The position numbers were made by a program, and so were the translations under genes. Source: Anaerohalosphaera lusitana (GTDB taxonomy: Bacteria > Planctomycetota > Phycisphaerae > Sedimentisphaerales > Anaerohalosphaeraceae). Taken from it: a stretch of 64,000 nt of DNA. Below the pieces are notes generated by a model, which was not told the origin of the DNA, ran no database searches, and was given only the letters and a program-made list of their open reading frames with translations. Below, in pieces: positions 27,873 through 36,912 of the stretch (position 1 is its first letter; the number at the start of each line of letters is the position of its first letter). The DNA lies in the NCBI RefSeq assembly GCF_002007645.1, contig NZ_CP019791.1, positions 4,146,593 to 4,210,592 on the forward strand, given 5' to 3'.

Positions 27873-28370
27873 TATTAACAATCATCGGATTTCCGGGTCA
27901 ACCCCTTTCAGCCATCTTTTTGAAAAAACCGAAAAATATCTTCAACCCTCTGAGCACAACCCCGGCAACCCAACAAGCCATATGTCATAAACACCTACAT
28001 ATAAACAACTTACATCTTAAAGCCAAAACAGAAAGCCGTCGCAAAAAACACCTGACCAAAACCAGTTCACTTCCCTGTTTGACCACCTTGCAAACCGTTC
28101 CACAAGCCCGCAATTGGCACCCTTTGAAAGTCCAATGCACGCACCTAGGACTGGTTTACCGTGACAAATGGCACCTCAAAACACCCTCACACTCATGCCA
28201 ATACACGACATCCCATTGGGAAAAGCCTTTCTCAGCGTTCCAATCACTCACAAAAGGACCTGATCCCACTATTCCTCTTCGCTATTCAATACCACCCCGG
28301 ATTGCTCTTGAACCTCACCGCAAAAACCCTAAAATGCAAACCGACGATTATCTTTATCCGGAGATTAAAA
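27873..28370. other. Roughly 500-bp divergent region between gntR-aclBA and phosphofructokinase
   Basis: Carries the divergent promoters. Plus-strand open frames cover parts of it (including an in-frame upstream extension of the kinase) but the translations are low-complexity and His/Lys-rich without motifs, so I read the stretch as non-coding. No RNA gene recognised. Confidence 0.45.
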
Positions 28371-29663
28371 ATGGACGCTGCTTCGAAACACGAAAACCAC
28401 TTGCCCGACCTGGCGATAACCTCACTGGGCGCCCCATCCGCCGACTCCCCGCTGACTGAGGCCCGATTCGTCAACGACGAAGAACGCGTACTCGTCCATT
28501 CACGCCTTAGTGACATAGAACCCCTGATCAAAAACAGCTCCGCCCCCTCGTTCGAGATCGCGGGCCCCCGCCGCAAGATATTCTTCGACCCAAAAGACCT
28601 CACCTGCGGCATCGTCACCTGCGGCGGCCTGTGCCCGGGCCTCAACGACGTCATCAGGTCCGTAACCCTGTCCCTGCTCTGGCAGTACAAGGTAAAACGC
28701 GTCATCGGCTTCCGCTACGGCTACAACGGTATCTCCTCCAATGCGTACGAAGACCCGATAGAACTGACCCCCGATACCGTCAGCGCCATACAGCACATCG
28801 GCGGAACCATCCTCGGCTCTTCGCGCGGCCCCCAGTCCCCCGCCGACATGGTCGATCAGCTCATAGCAAACAACGTAAGGATCCTCTACATAATAGGCGG
28901 CGACGGCACATTCGCCGGAGGCCACGACATCGCAAACGAGATCACTAAACGCCAGCTCCCCATCTCCGTCATCGGCATCCCCAAAACCATCGACAATGAT
29001 ATCTACTGCTCCGAAAAGACCTTCGGCTTCGGCACCGCCGTCGAGCACGCCCGCAGCGCCATCCACTCCGCCCACACCGAAGCACGCGGCGCATGGAACG
29101 GCGTAGGACTGGTAAAACTCATGGGCCGTGACTCGGGCTTTATCGCAGCCTCCGCAACCCTCGCCAACAGCGACGTAAACTTCTGCCTCGTACCCGAGGT
29201 CCCCTTCGAACTCGACGGACGCGACGGCTTCCTCGCCCGTCTTGTGGACAGAATAAACCGCAAACGCCACGCAGTAGTCGTCGCAGCCGAAGGCGCAGGA
29301 AGATACCTCGAAAAAACAGGCAGAAAAGATGCATCAGGCAACGAGATCTACCCCGACATAGGCTTTTTCCTCAAGGAACGCATCCGCCGACACTTCAGTG
29401 AACAGAACATACCCGTCACAGTCAAATACATCGACCCCAGCTATATGATCCGATCTGTCCCCGCCAACGCCGCCGACTCACAGTTCTGCATTCAACTGGG
29501 CCAGAACGCCGTCCACGCGGGCATGGCAGGCAAAACCGACATGTTCGTCGCATACTGGAACAACCACTTCACCCACGTTCCCCTCGCAGCCGCGGTCGGC
29601 AGACGCAAAAAGCTGGACCCCGCAAGCGAACTCTGGCAGGGAGTCATTGCCACCACTGACTAA
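28371..29663 (+). CDS. pfkA: 6-phosphofructokinase, ATP-type with plant-like motifs
   Basis: Phosphorylates fructose 6-phosphate, the committed glycolytic step opposite to the aldolase at the window start. 430 residues from ATG 28371 (GGAG 8 nt upstream); the longer open frame is ignored. Motifs: GIVTCGGLCPGLNDVIR (nucleotide loop), IIGGDGTFAG, VIGIPKTIDNDI, GRDSGFIAA and VPEVPFELD. GGDG (not GGDD) at the donor site favours ATP over pyrophosphate, while PKTIDND rather than PGTIDND is shared with pyrophosphate-type and plant ATP-type enzymes. About 100 residues longer than E. coli PfkA. The phosphoryl donor should be treated as probable only. Confidence 0.9.
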   Translation: MDAASKHENHLPDLAITSLGAPSADSPLTEARFVNDEERVLVHSRLSDIEPLIKNSSAPSFEIAGPRRKIFFDPKDLTCGIVTCGGLCPGLNDVIRSVTLSLLWQYKVKRVIGFRYGYNGISSNAYEDPIELTPDTVSAIQHIGGTILGSSRGPQSPADMVDQLIANNVRILYIIGGDGTFAGGHDIANEITKRQLPISVIGIPKTIDNDIYCSEKTFGFGTAVEHARSAIHSAHTEARGAWNGVGLVKLMGRDSGFIAASATLANSDVNFCLVPEVPFELDGRDGFLARLVDRINRKRHAVVVAAEGAGRYLEKTGRKDASGNEIYPDIGFFLKERIRRHFSEQNIPVTVKYIDPSYMIRSVPANAADSQFCIQLGQNAVHAGMAGKTDMFVAYWNNHFTHVPLAAAVGRRKKLDPASELWQGVIATTD

Positions 29664-29703
29664 AAACTTAACAGCCCCAGACAACAACTGACTCGAACTG
29701 CCG

Positions 29704-30531
29704 TCATCTCATCCAGACTGGAAATTCGGCATCGTCGCGGGTCATCTCATTGCTCGTGTCATAATTCCTGTGCCATTTCAACCCCCAAAGCTCGGTGAGC
29801 TTGATCTTCCCCACCGACCCGTCACAATAAACGACATTGGTATATCCGCCATGACGCAGATGACAAAGCTGTGTCATGGAACCATTTCCGCTATTATCGA
29901 ATAATTCATCTTCAGGTCTGTCTGTCTCCCGCGGCCATACATCCACCCAACGGGAATCCAAAAACAATGGCACATTGGAAGCTCTCTTAATATTACTGCG
30001 CCTACCCCAGTAATTCTCCGCAAAATCTCTTCCGGCCCACGAGGGCGCACCACTCATTATCCAGGCATTCGGCGCATAGCTCGCCCACGTCCACTCACCG
30101 GCAGTCGGAGCAGGTTCCTGGTCTCTGCTGCCCCAGCATTCCGTCTCTTTACTGGGTTGAAACACATTGCTGTCAGGCACATCTTCTGGATGTTTCCGGG
30201 CCTGAGCACAAAGGAGGATTTCTGAGTTCCCTTTCATATACTGCTTAAACGGCTGTATCCACCACTGGCCGTGAATATCTCCAAGCGTGTCTCCATCCCA
30301 GTCCTTATCCGGAAAAACACCCTCATTGTCATTTAAATAGAAGTCCACAATAAGACCCCACTGTCTTATGTTAGATCCGCATACCACCGTCCGGGCAACC
30401 TCCTTGACCTTCCTCAACGAAGGCAGCAGTATCGAAAGCAGCAATGCAATAATCGCGATCACCACAAGCAGCTCGATCAATGTAAAACCGCCTGCTGATT
30501 TACGCCTCAAGATACGATCTCCACACTTCAT
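29704..30531 (-). CDS. Pseudopilin-like protein, type IV prepilin leader (copy 3)
   Basis: 275 residues with the longer leader MKCGDRILRRKSAGG, then FTLIELLVVIAIIALLLSIL (Gly before the cut, Glu5 present). The soluble part has ILLCAQARKHPEDVP and ends LRHGGYTNVVYCDGSVGKIKL with ELWGLKWHRNY, the shared end pattern. It differs from the other copies in the second half of the helix (LPSLRKVKEVAR). It converges with the phosphofructokinase gene 40 bp away without a visible terminator. Likely a surface or secretion-system pseudopilin; partners unknown. Confidence 0.85.
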   Translation of the reverse strand: MKCGDRILRRKSAGGFTLIELLVVIAIIALLLSILLPSLRKVKEVARTVVCGSNIRQWGLIVDFYLNDNEGVFPDKDWDGDTLGDIHGQWWIQPFKQYMKGNSEILLCAQARKHPEDVPDSNVFQPSKETECWGSRDQEPAPTAGEWTWASYAPNAWIMSGAPSWAGRDFAENYWGRRSNIKRASNVPLFLDSRWVDVWPRETDRPEDELFDNSGNGSMTQLCHLRHGGYTNVVYCDGSVGKIKLTELWGLKWHRNYDTSNEMTRDDAEFPVWMR

Positions 30532-30809
30532 CTTATCACCTCTTTGCCTGTTAAGACCTTTTTTAAAGATACCCGCTTCTCAAAACGCGGTGACAGTTCG
30601 ACACCGGCCCGGCCCGAACATTCGATGAAGCATCAGTGCGGCAAAAAGAAATGTCCCGATTATACAGGCGCATTTATCCCGGCAACCCAGGCGAACCATT
30701 ACAATGCCATATATTGCCATTATAACAATTTTTACAAAAATTGCTATTACAAATTCAGCATTTTGGTTTTTGACTGACATAATTTGTAAAATCAATCTGA
30801 GAGATACCG

Positions 30810-31907
30810 CTAGCCCGCACGCCTTTCAGCCTCCCCTTTGGCAGACTTTTCCCCAGTATCAGATGATCCGGGCAGCTCACCGCTCAACAGCCTCCCCACA
30901 GGTTGCAGCGTATCGAACTGCATCAGCACGATCCGTATCACAGCCGTGATCGGCACCGCAAGGAACATACCCGCAACCCCCCACAAAAGTCCCCAGAACG
31001 CCAGCGCCATCAAAACCGTCACCGGGTGCAGGTCCAGCCCACGACCCAGCAGCTTCGGCTCGATCACGTTCCCCACCGTCATCTGGACCGCACCTGGCAG
31101 CACGATAGCCAGGCTGATCATCCAGAAATTCTGAAACTGCGCGACCGCCACAGGCAACGGTAGAAAAGTCGCGATTATCGATCCAACCGACGGAATGAAA
31201 TTCAGCAAAAACGCCAGCATCCCGAACACCGCCGCCAGCTCCAGCCCCAGAACCCGCAAAATGATATACACCAGCACGCCCGTGATCGACGAAATGATCA
31301 CCTTCGTCCCGATATACCGCCGTATCCCGTTGTCGATATCCGCATAAACCCCCTTGCGTATCACATGCGGATTTCGTCCCGAAAGCAGGAAGATCACAAA
31401 GATCGAGACCAGCACAAAACTCGACACAAACCCCATCACCGTATCGAAGGTATCCGTCACCAGGTTCGGTATTTTCTTCCGCAGCTCCTCCATTACGCTG
31501 TCCTGGCTCAGATCCAGCCCCCACTCCTCGAACTGCACGAACACCTTGTCCGTAAACGTCTCCACGCTGTCCATATAAGGCTTGACCGTAGAAACCACCG
31601 TCTGCACCGCCTCCGACACAGCCAGACACGTCGCAACGATCACCGTCAGCACCACAAGCAAAGTAATGCAAACCGCCATCGTCCGGTTGAACTTCAGCTT
31701 TATCACCTGGTAGTCCAGCAGCGGCGACACAAGCGACACGATGAATATCGAAAGCACGAAAGGTATCATTATCGTCTGCGTATAGTGCAGAACCATCGCG
31801 ATCGCAACCATTGCCAGGATCAGCAGACATATCGTCATCAGCCAGAAATGCTCTTTACGCACGCGAGTTGCCGCCTGACCATTCTTACCATTGCCTTCAC
31901 TCTGCAT
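30810..31907 (-). CDS. AI-2E family (PerM/TqsA-like) inner-membrane transporter
   Basis: A 365-residue integral membrane protein of the UPF0118/AI-2E exporter family. Two N-terminal helices (FWLMTICLLILAMVAIAMVL, IMIPFVLSIFIVSLVSPLLD) precede a soluble stretch, and five or six further helices follow, with the family patch FGMLAFLLNFIPSVGSIIA and VIEPKLLGRGLDLHPVTVL. Family members export autoinducer-2 or exchange ions such as Na+/H+; the substrate here is unknown. The C-terminus is a short charged tail. It is divergent from the NAD-salvage pair with 208 bp between them. Confidence 0.85.
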   Translation of the reverse strand: MQSEGNGKNGQAATRVRKEHFWLMTICLLILAMVAIAMVLHYTQTIMIPFVLSIFIVSLVSPLLDYQVIKLKFNRTMAVCITLLVVLTVIVATCLAVSEAVQTVVSTVKPYMDSVETFTDKVFVQFEEWGLDLSQDSVMEELRKKIPNLVTDTFDTVMGFVSSFVLVSIFVIFLLSGRNPHVIRKGVYADIDNGIRRYIGTKVIISSITGVLVYIILRVLGLELAAVFGMLAFLLNFIPSVGSIIATFLPLPVAVAQFQNFWMISLAIVLPGAVQMTVGNVIEPKLLGRGLDLHPVTVLMALAFWGLLWGVAGMFLAVPITAVIRIVLMQFDTLQPVGRLLSGELPGSSDTGEKSAKGEAERRAG

Positions 31908-32115
31908 ATTGAACCTTTCGCTCAGTAATCTCTATATGATTCCCGCCCTCTATACTCACGGTAAACTCATTTGCACGTCCAAAAATTACCGTATCGGCAA
32001 CATTATTGCAAGTTCTTCCTCTTTCCACCCTCGAAACATACCGCACTTGCCCTTATATTATAGGTAGGAACTATAGTGACAACTTTCTCGACGAACGCCA
32101 ATTGAAAGGAATGCT

Positions 32116-32781
32116 ATGGATATCACGAAACTAGACAAACGCAAGGTCCTCTTCTGGGACATCGACACCCAGTACGATTTTCTCAAACCCGATGGCAAAC
32201 TCTATGTCCCCGACAGCCAGCCGATCATAGACCGCATAAGCCGCACCCGCAGACTCGCCCTCGACAACGGCTATTCCATCGTCGCCTCCACCGACTACCA
32301 CAGCATTGACAACGAAGAGATATCCCTCGAACCGGACATGCAAAAAACTTTCCCGCCGCACTGCATGAAAGGCGAACCCGGAGCCGCCCGCGTAGGCGAC
32401 CTCGGCGACCTGCCCGTCAACTACATTGAAAGCGGCGTCCTCAACCAGCCCCTCGTCGAAGACGTATGCACACGCGATCAGTTCCACATCGTCGTCCGCA
32501 CCGACACCGTAAACATGTTCGACAACCCGAACACCCAGCTCATCCTCAAGACCGTACAGCCCCGGCTCAACATCGTCTTCGGCGTCGCCCTCGACATATG
32601 CGTAAATCACGCCGTCGAAGAGCTGCTCAAAGCCGGCTTCGGCCGCATCATACTGTTAACAGACGTCACCAAAGCCATCGATGACGAGGCCGGCGAAAAA
32701 TACCTCCAAAGCTTTCAACAGCGAAACGTAAGACTCGCAACTCTCAACGAAATTGAACAGGAGCTCATATGTACCTGCTGA
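32116..32781 (+). CDS. pncA: Nicotinamidase-like cysteine hydrolase
   Basis: An isochorismatase-superfamily hydrolase of 221 residues likely to convert nicotinamide to nicotinate in NAD salvage. Visible sites: Asp17 in WDIDTQYDF, metal-site residues Asp60 and His62 in TDYHS, the nicotinamidase-type FPPHCMKGEPGA, and the nucleophile Cys162 in GVALDICVNHAV. The position where these enzymes usually have the catalytic Lys seems to be Arg128 (IVVRTDT), which is unusual. ATG 32116 follows AAGGA. It overlaps the next gene, a nicotinate phosphoribosyltransferase, by 13 bp, which supports the function. Confidence 0.8.
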   Translation: MDITKLDKRKVLFWDIDTQYDFLKPDGKLYVPDSQPIIDRISRTRRLALDNGYSIVASTDYHSIDNEEISLEPDMQKTFPPHCMKGEPGAARVGDLGDLPVNYIESGVLNQPLVEDVCTRDQFHIVVRTDTVNMFDNPNTQLILKTVQPRLNIVFGVALDICVNHAVEELLKAGFGRIILLTDVTKAIDDEAGEKYLQSFQQRNVRLATLNEIEQELICTC

Positions 32782-34058
32782 ACCAAAGCCCCGCACTACT
32801 CACCGACCTCTACGAACTCACCATGGCGCAGGTTTACTGGCAGAAAGATTTCAACGACCACGCCTGCTTCGAGGTCTTCATCCGCAAGCTCCCCGACGAC
32901 TGGGGTTTCTTCGTAATGAGCGGCCTGGCCGAACTCAAAAGCTATCTCCAGAATGTTCGCTTCACCGAAGACGACATCCACTACCTCCGCACGCTTGACA
33001 TGTTCGATCCCGCGTTCCTCGACTACCTGCAGAACATAGACTTCGAATCCGTCGAGATCCGCGCCCTGCCCGAAGGCACGCCCTTCTTCCCCAACGAGCC
33101 CATCCTCGAAGTCAAGGGCCCCATCCTGACCGCACAGCTCCTGGAAACCTATATACTCAACATCCTCGGCTTCTCGATCATCCAGGCAACCGCCGCATCC
33201 CGCCTGCAGATCGCAGCACAGGGCCGTGCCGTCGTAGACTTCGGCATGCGCCGAGCCCAGGGCCCCGTCTCCAGCATACGTGCAGCCCGTGGAGCCGTCA
33301 CCGCCGGCATGCCCGCCACCAGCAACGTCCTCGCCGCAAAACTGCTCAACGCAAAACCTTCCGGCACAATGGCACACTCCTTCATCCAGGCCTACACAAA
33401 AGAAGAAGACGCCTTCGAAAGCTTCGCCCGCACCTACAAGTCGAAAGCCGTCCTGCTCGTCGACACCTACGACACCGTCAACGGCATCAAGCTCGCCGCA
33501 AAAGTCGCCCGCAAACTCGACACCGAAGACAACATCCAAATCCGCGGCATTAGGATCGACTCCGGCGACCTCGTTAAAATGTCCAACTTCGCCCGCCGTC
33601 ACTTCGACGAAAATAACGTCGAATGGATCAAGATCTTCGTCAGCGGCAACCTCGACGAATATAAGATTGACGACATCGTTCAGCAGCGAGGTCAGGTCGA
33701 CGGCTTCGGCGTCGGCACCTCTCTCGCAGTCTCCAGATACGCTCCCTCTGTCGACATCGCATACAAACTCGTCCGCTACGGCGACCGCGACGTCTATAAA
33801 AAATCCGAAAACAAGGCCACCCACCCCGGCCGAAAAACCCTCCACCGAACGTTCCGAGACAACCGCTACGAACACGACGACGTCATAAAATACCAGCCAT
33901 CATCCGATGACCTGCTCCGTCCCTTCAGCGAACCCGAACCGCTGCACAAAATAGCCGAACGCCTCAACACCATGCTCTACCATCTCGCCCCCGCATACAA
34001 AAAGATCCGCAACCCAGAAACCTTCCCCGTAAACTTCCACATCAAACTACCCGAATAA
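32769..34058 (+). CDS. pncB: Nicotinate phosphoribosyltransferase
   Basis: A 429-residue enzyme making nicotinate mononucleotide from nicotinate and PRPP, the second step after the upstream amidase. Family landmarks: LLTDLYELTMAQVYW near the start, DFGMRRAQGP, GTMAHSFIQAY, LLVDTYDT, IRGIRIDSGDL and GFGVGTSLAVS. Length fits the PncB subgroup of bacteria and archaea. Translation starts inside the end of pncA, so the two are coupled. The codons are strongly C-ending, as in the neighbouring plus-strand genes. Confidence 0.93.
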   Translation: MYLLNQSPALLTDLYELTMAQVYWQKDFNDHACFEVFIRKLPDDWGFFVMSGLAELKSYLQNVRFTEDDIHYLRTLDMFDPAFLDYLQNIDFESVEIRALPEGTPFFPNEPILEVKGPILTAQLLETYILNILGFSIIQATAASRLQIAAQGRAVVDFGMRRAQGPVSSIRAARGAVTAGMPATSNVLAAKLLNAKPSGTMAHSFIQAYTKEEDAFESFARTYKSKAVLLVDTYDTVNGIKLAAKVARKLDTEDNIQIRGIRIDSGDLVKMSNFARRHFDENNVEWIKIFVSGNLDEYKIDDIVQQRGQVDGFGVGTSLAVSRYAPSVDIAYKLVRYGDRDVYKKSENKATHPGRKTLHRTFRDNRYEHDDVIKYQPSSDDLLRPFSEPEPLHKIAERLNTMLYHLAPAYKKIRNPETFPVNFHIKLPE

Positions 34059-34133
34059 CCCACCAACCCGGTATCTGTCAGCCGCCGCAAACGGCCCCAG
34101 CATAAATCAGCCCTCGCGCAGCAACTCCATATT

Positions 34134-34174
34134 CTGTCACTGCTAGGAGCAAAGCGACGTGGCAGTCTCAACCG
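34134..34174. repeat. Dispersed REP-like palindromic repeat, copy 1
   Basis: Core GGAGCAAAGCGACGTGGCAG, flanked by CTGTCACTGCTA and TCTCAACCG. It matches copy 2 at 38621-38661 at most positions, and belongs to the widespread intergenic family of the GTCATTGCGAGGAGC...GCGACGTGGCAATCTC type. Confidence 0.6.
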
Positions 34175-34304
34175 CACAATAAAGCTGACTCATCTCCCAA
34201 ACTGTATCAACGCAACGCCTTTTATCAAAAATTCAATTTGAAATCCAGAGAATGCATCGCCAGCCGCAACAACATATCACCCCCTTCCACCCGCGCAAAA
34301 GAAT

Positions 34305-34340
34305 GGTCGAAAGCTGCATGAAGGGGGACAGCTTTCGACC
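34305..34340 (-). terminator. Hairpin terminator of the encapsulin operon
   Basis: Perfect 12-bp arms GGTCGAAAGCTG and CAGCTTTCGACC around a 12-nt loop, followed on the minus strand by ATTCTTTTG. It lies 31 bp after the encapsulin stop. The T-run is short, so part of its role may be mRNA 3' protection. Confidence 0.6.
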
Positions 34341-34371
34341 GTTTCACTACTATATACTTCACCTTTGCATT

Positions 34372-35178
34372 CTATTTCAAAACGCACACCGCCTCGGGCC
34401 TGTTCAGCTTCAGCGCTGCCGTCTCAGAGATCGAAAACTCATACGACGTCCCCTCCGGCCCAATGAATCCGGTCATCAGATCCTGACCAAGCACGATAGA
34501 CGCAAACTGCTTACCCGTCTGCATCATAACACCGCCTTTTTCAAGCGAATTAGCCTTGATGATTCCCCCCGTCGCTATCTGCTTTATATGCTCCAGCTCG
34601 GTCATATCCCCGTCAGGATAACGCCTGTAAAGATTCTCGAACAGTGTCGGCGAAAGCGCCAGCACATATGGCCCGACAAACCCCTGCTTATCCAGCAGAG
34701 TCGCACCCGAAATAACATCATCCGCAGCCTTGCCGACTTCTTGCCAATTGCCGATCTTGTGCGATCCACCCCCCTTAGCAGTCAACAGCCCCTGCGTGCC
34801 GAGCTCCTTACTGCCGTTGAACACGACAGTATCTTCCATCCTCGCACACTTGATCGCAGCCTGGGCAGCCTGCGCCATGCTAAGCGGAGCACCGTTGCTC
34901 TCAAAAGCCGCAATATCCCGAGCGGGCACCTTGAACGAGCTCGATATCATTACCAACGGCGTACAACAACCAGCATATGCGCTGATACCCTCCTGAGAAG
35001 TAACTTCGTTGTCGCCCGTGCTTATCGACTTGAGTCCCAGTCCGAATGGACCCTCCGTATGCAGCAACTTCCGTCCGCACATCTGAGCCTTCGCGGCACC
35101 AACAACTGTCTCATCTATCATCTGCCATACTGCCGGGCTGAACGGCGCTTCGTCTCGGTGCAGAAATTTTTCGCTCAT
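34372..35178 (-). CDS. Encapsulin shell protein (family 1, linocin M18-like)
   Basis: A 268-residue HK97-fold protein that self-assembles into a protein nanocompartment. The N-terminus has the family start (LHRDEAPFSPAVWQMIDETV, then AKAQMCGRKLLHTEGPFGLG), which forms the cargo-binding inner surface. Other family marks are IKCARMEDTVVFNG, GPYVLALSP, GGVMMQTG, DLMTGFIGPEG and YEFSISETAALKL. Length matches family 1 shells. GGGAGA precedes the ATG. It is directly downstream (30 bp) of an encapsulated-ferritin gene on the same strand, which makes the cargo and an iron-storage role clear. A terminator follows. Confidence 0.95.
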   Translation of the reverse strand: MSEKFLHRDEAPFSPAVWQMIDETVVGAAKAQMCGRKLLHTEGPFGLGLKSISTGDNEVTSQEGISAYAGCCTPLVMISSSFKVPARDIAAFESNGAPLSMAQAAQAAIKCARMEDTVVFNGSKELGTQGLLTAKGGGSHKIGNWQEVGKAADDVISGATLLDKQGFVGPYVLALSPTLFENLYRRYPDGDMTELEHIKQIATGGIIKANSLEKGGVMMQTGKQFASIVLGQDLMTGFIGPEGTSYEFSISETAALKLNRPEAVCVLK

Positions 35179-35208
35179 TTTATCTCTCCCGTCTATAACA
35201 AGTTGGAG

Positions 35209-35583
35209 TTAATCTTCTCTGATATCGCCTATAGTAGGTACTTCTTTCGTCTCTTCTTCCTCTGCTGGCCCCTCTTCTTCCTCGTGCTCGCCGGCCGCCA
35301 GCTCCTCAACTTCTTCCTCACCCTCATCCAGCTTGGCCTGCTCATCGGGAAGCAGTATTTTCAGCAGCTTCTGGAACTCACCCACATGCACACGCTCTTC
35401 ATCAGCCACGTCCCTCAGTACCGCTGCCGCCAGCGCATTGTCCGTCGCATCAGCATGCGCCTCGTAAAGATGTATCGCTTCGAGCTCAGCAGCAATGTTG
35501 AGTCTTATCGCCCGCGCAAGCTCTGAATCCGTCAGCTTCCTGTCCGGAACTTTACCCGAAAATGGATTTGGAAATTCTGGCAT
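35209..35583 (-). CDS. Encapsulated ferritin-like cargo protein (EncFtn)
   Basis: A 124-residue ferroxidase that oxidises Fe2+ inside the encapsulin shell. ATG 35583 is chosen because AGGAGG lies 6 nt upstream. The helical core carries the EncFtn metal ligands Glu33 (IAAELEAIHLYE) and Glu63/His66 (ADEERVHVGEF), one position later than in the Rhodospirillum rubrum protein. A Glu-rich linker (about 86-114) follows. The end, PTIGDIRED, resembles the encapsulin targeting peptide T-[VI]-G-x-[LI]-R. Only half a classic ferritin bundle is encoded, so it must oligomerise. It is first in the operon with the shell gene. Confidence 0.92.
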   Translation of the reverse strand: MPEFPNPFSGKVPDRKLTDSELARAIRLNIAAELEAIHLYEAHADATDNALAAAVLRDVADEERVHVGEFQKLLKILLPDEQAKLDEGEEEVEELAAGEHEEEEGPAEEEETKEVPTIGDIRED

Positions 35584-35667
35584 TTCAAGCCTCCTGTGAT
35601 TTTCATTGATGATTTGCAACCCCGCACCGGAAAAACATAAGGCACGGATTCGTCAAACGACTCAGAT

Positions 35668-35734
35668 GGCAATTTTAGTTCCCCAACGCAAATCCCGAAA
35701 TAGGGACCATGCCTATTTGCTATTGGGAATTGCC
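35668..35734. repeat. Imperfect inverted repeat upstream of the encapsulin operon
   Basis: GGCAATT...CCCCAACGCAAAT at the left pairs with ATTTGCTATTGGGAATTGCC at the right, with a 6-nt bulge, and an inner CCC/GGG. It lies between the Mth938-like gene end and the EncFtn start. It could be a foldback element or a regulatory structure for the iron operon; neither is proven. Confidence 0.35.
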
Positions 35735-35759
35735 TTATTATTACGCCCAAATATCACCC

Positions 35760-36104
35760 TCAGCAGGTCAGATGAAACGCCCCCGCCACCTTCACATGAT
35801 GCCGTACCTTGTCGTTGAACATCTCAGCCGCCCTCTTCGTGTTCGCGGTAATCAGCTTTATTCCCCTACCCTCGATCATCCTCCGACAACCCCCGTTTAT
35901 CTTCATACTGCACGACTCACCCTGCCCAACTACCAGCTCATCGATATCTCCTTCCAGAATTTCCTCCAGATCTTCACAATTGAGCACATGCCCCTCGATA
36001 CGCCACCACCCGCTCACGATCTTGCCAGGCAGTATCACCAGGTCGTCATGATACTCCTTGCCGTCAACGACCATACGACCAAAACTGTAGGAATATATCT
36101 GCAT
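35760..36104 (-). CDS. Mth938/AAMDC-like domain protein
   Basis: A 114-residue protein of the Mth938-like (NDUFAF3/AAMDC) family: short beta/alpha fold with IYSYSFGRMVVDGKEYHDDL at the start, GWWRIEGHVL, DELVVGQGES and RGIKLITANTKRAAEMFN. ATG 36104 is preferred over the upstream in-frame start at 36140 because the family begins at this point. The molecular role of bacterial members is unknown; eukaryotic relatives act in respiratory complex I assembly or gene regulation. It stands alone, divergent from the THEP1-like gene. Confidence 0.8.
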   Translation of the reverse strand: MQIYSYSFGRMVVDGKEYHDDLVILPGKIVSGWWRIEGHVLNCEDLEEILEGDIDELVVGQGESCSMKINGGCRRMIEGRGIKLITANTKRAAEMFNDKVRHHVKVAGAFHLTC

Positions 36105-36286
36105 GTCAAAACCCCCGAATTGATTGACTCCCGATTTCAACTCTCCATTCTATAACCGCCCCCGCCAACAGGACAACCTTGTATTCAAATAAAATACGAA
36201 AACGTCCTCTGTCAGCCGTCATGTTTTTTTATTTTTTCGCAATTTTGAACATTGCCGCAAATGAGACCGGTTCTAAAATTATATGT

Positions 36287-36820
36287 ATGAATGATAAGCC
36301 GTTCAAAATCTTGATCGAAGGACCGCCCGGCTGCGGCAAGACCACCGCCATCAAAGAGATCACCTCCGAACTGCCCGGCTGCGCCTTCTCAGGCTTCTAC
36401 ACCAACGAAATGCGAGAAGAAGGCCGCCGCGTAGGCTTCACCATCACCAATTTCGCCGACCACTCCGAAGTCTTCGCACACCAGGATTTCGACACCCCCA
36501 CAAAAGTCGGCAGATACAGCGTCGACGTGCAAACCTTCGAAAAGATCGCACTGCCCGCCATCGACATCGACCACACCACTGCCCCCCTGCTCATCATCGA
36601 CGAAATAGGCAAAATGGAATGCCTCTCCGAACCCTTCCAGCAGCTCATCCTCAAGGCCTTCGACTCCCAGCGGGACATCATCGCCACCGTCCCCAACAAA
36701 GGCACGGGCCTCATACAGCAGATCAAAAAACACCCCAGCGTAAAGATCACCCGCCTCAGCAAGTCTAACTTCAACGAGACCATCTACCAAATCCTCAAAA
36801 CCCTCCAGGTCGCATACTGA
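36287..36820 (+). CDS. THEP1-type nucleoside-triphosphatase
   Basis: A 177-residue P-loop NTPase of the THEP1 family. Walker A is EGPPGCGKTT (residues 11-20) and Walker B LLIIDEIGKMEC; GFYTNEMREEGRRVGF is a family block. The start is ATG 36287, since the 36 codons before it look non-coding. THEP1 enzymes hydrolyse NTPs slowly in vitro and their cell role is not settled. A second P-loop protein of the Clp1/Grc3 type lies 92 bp downstream on the same strand, which hints at an RNA-end or nucleotide-related function. Confidence 0.85.
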   Translation: MNDKPFKILIEGPPGCGKTTAIKEITSELPGCAFSGFYTNEMREEGRRVGFTITNFADHSEVFAHQDFDTPTKVGRYSVDVQTFEKIALPAIDIDHTTAPLLIIDEIGKMECLSEPFQQLILKAFDSQRDIIATVPNKGTGLIQQIKKHPSVKITRLSKSNFNETIYQILKTLQVAY

Positions 36821-36912
36821 CCCCGCAGACTGATCACCACTTCTAACGTTGACAAAACCGCCTCGCCCCCACAACATATGTAAATAACTTCCATCGTTAT
36901 AGAAAACCAGCC

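Larger units (their letters stand above)
34059..34371. other. 313-bp region between convergent pncB and encapsulin genes
   Basis: Contains one copy of a dispersed palindromic repeat (34134-34174) and the encapsulin-operon terminator (34305-34340). No coding potential recognised. Confidence 0.5.
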
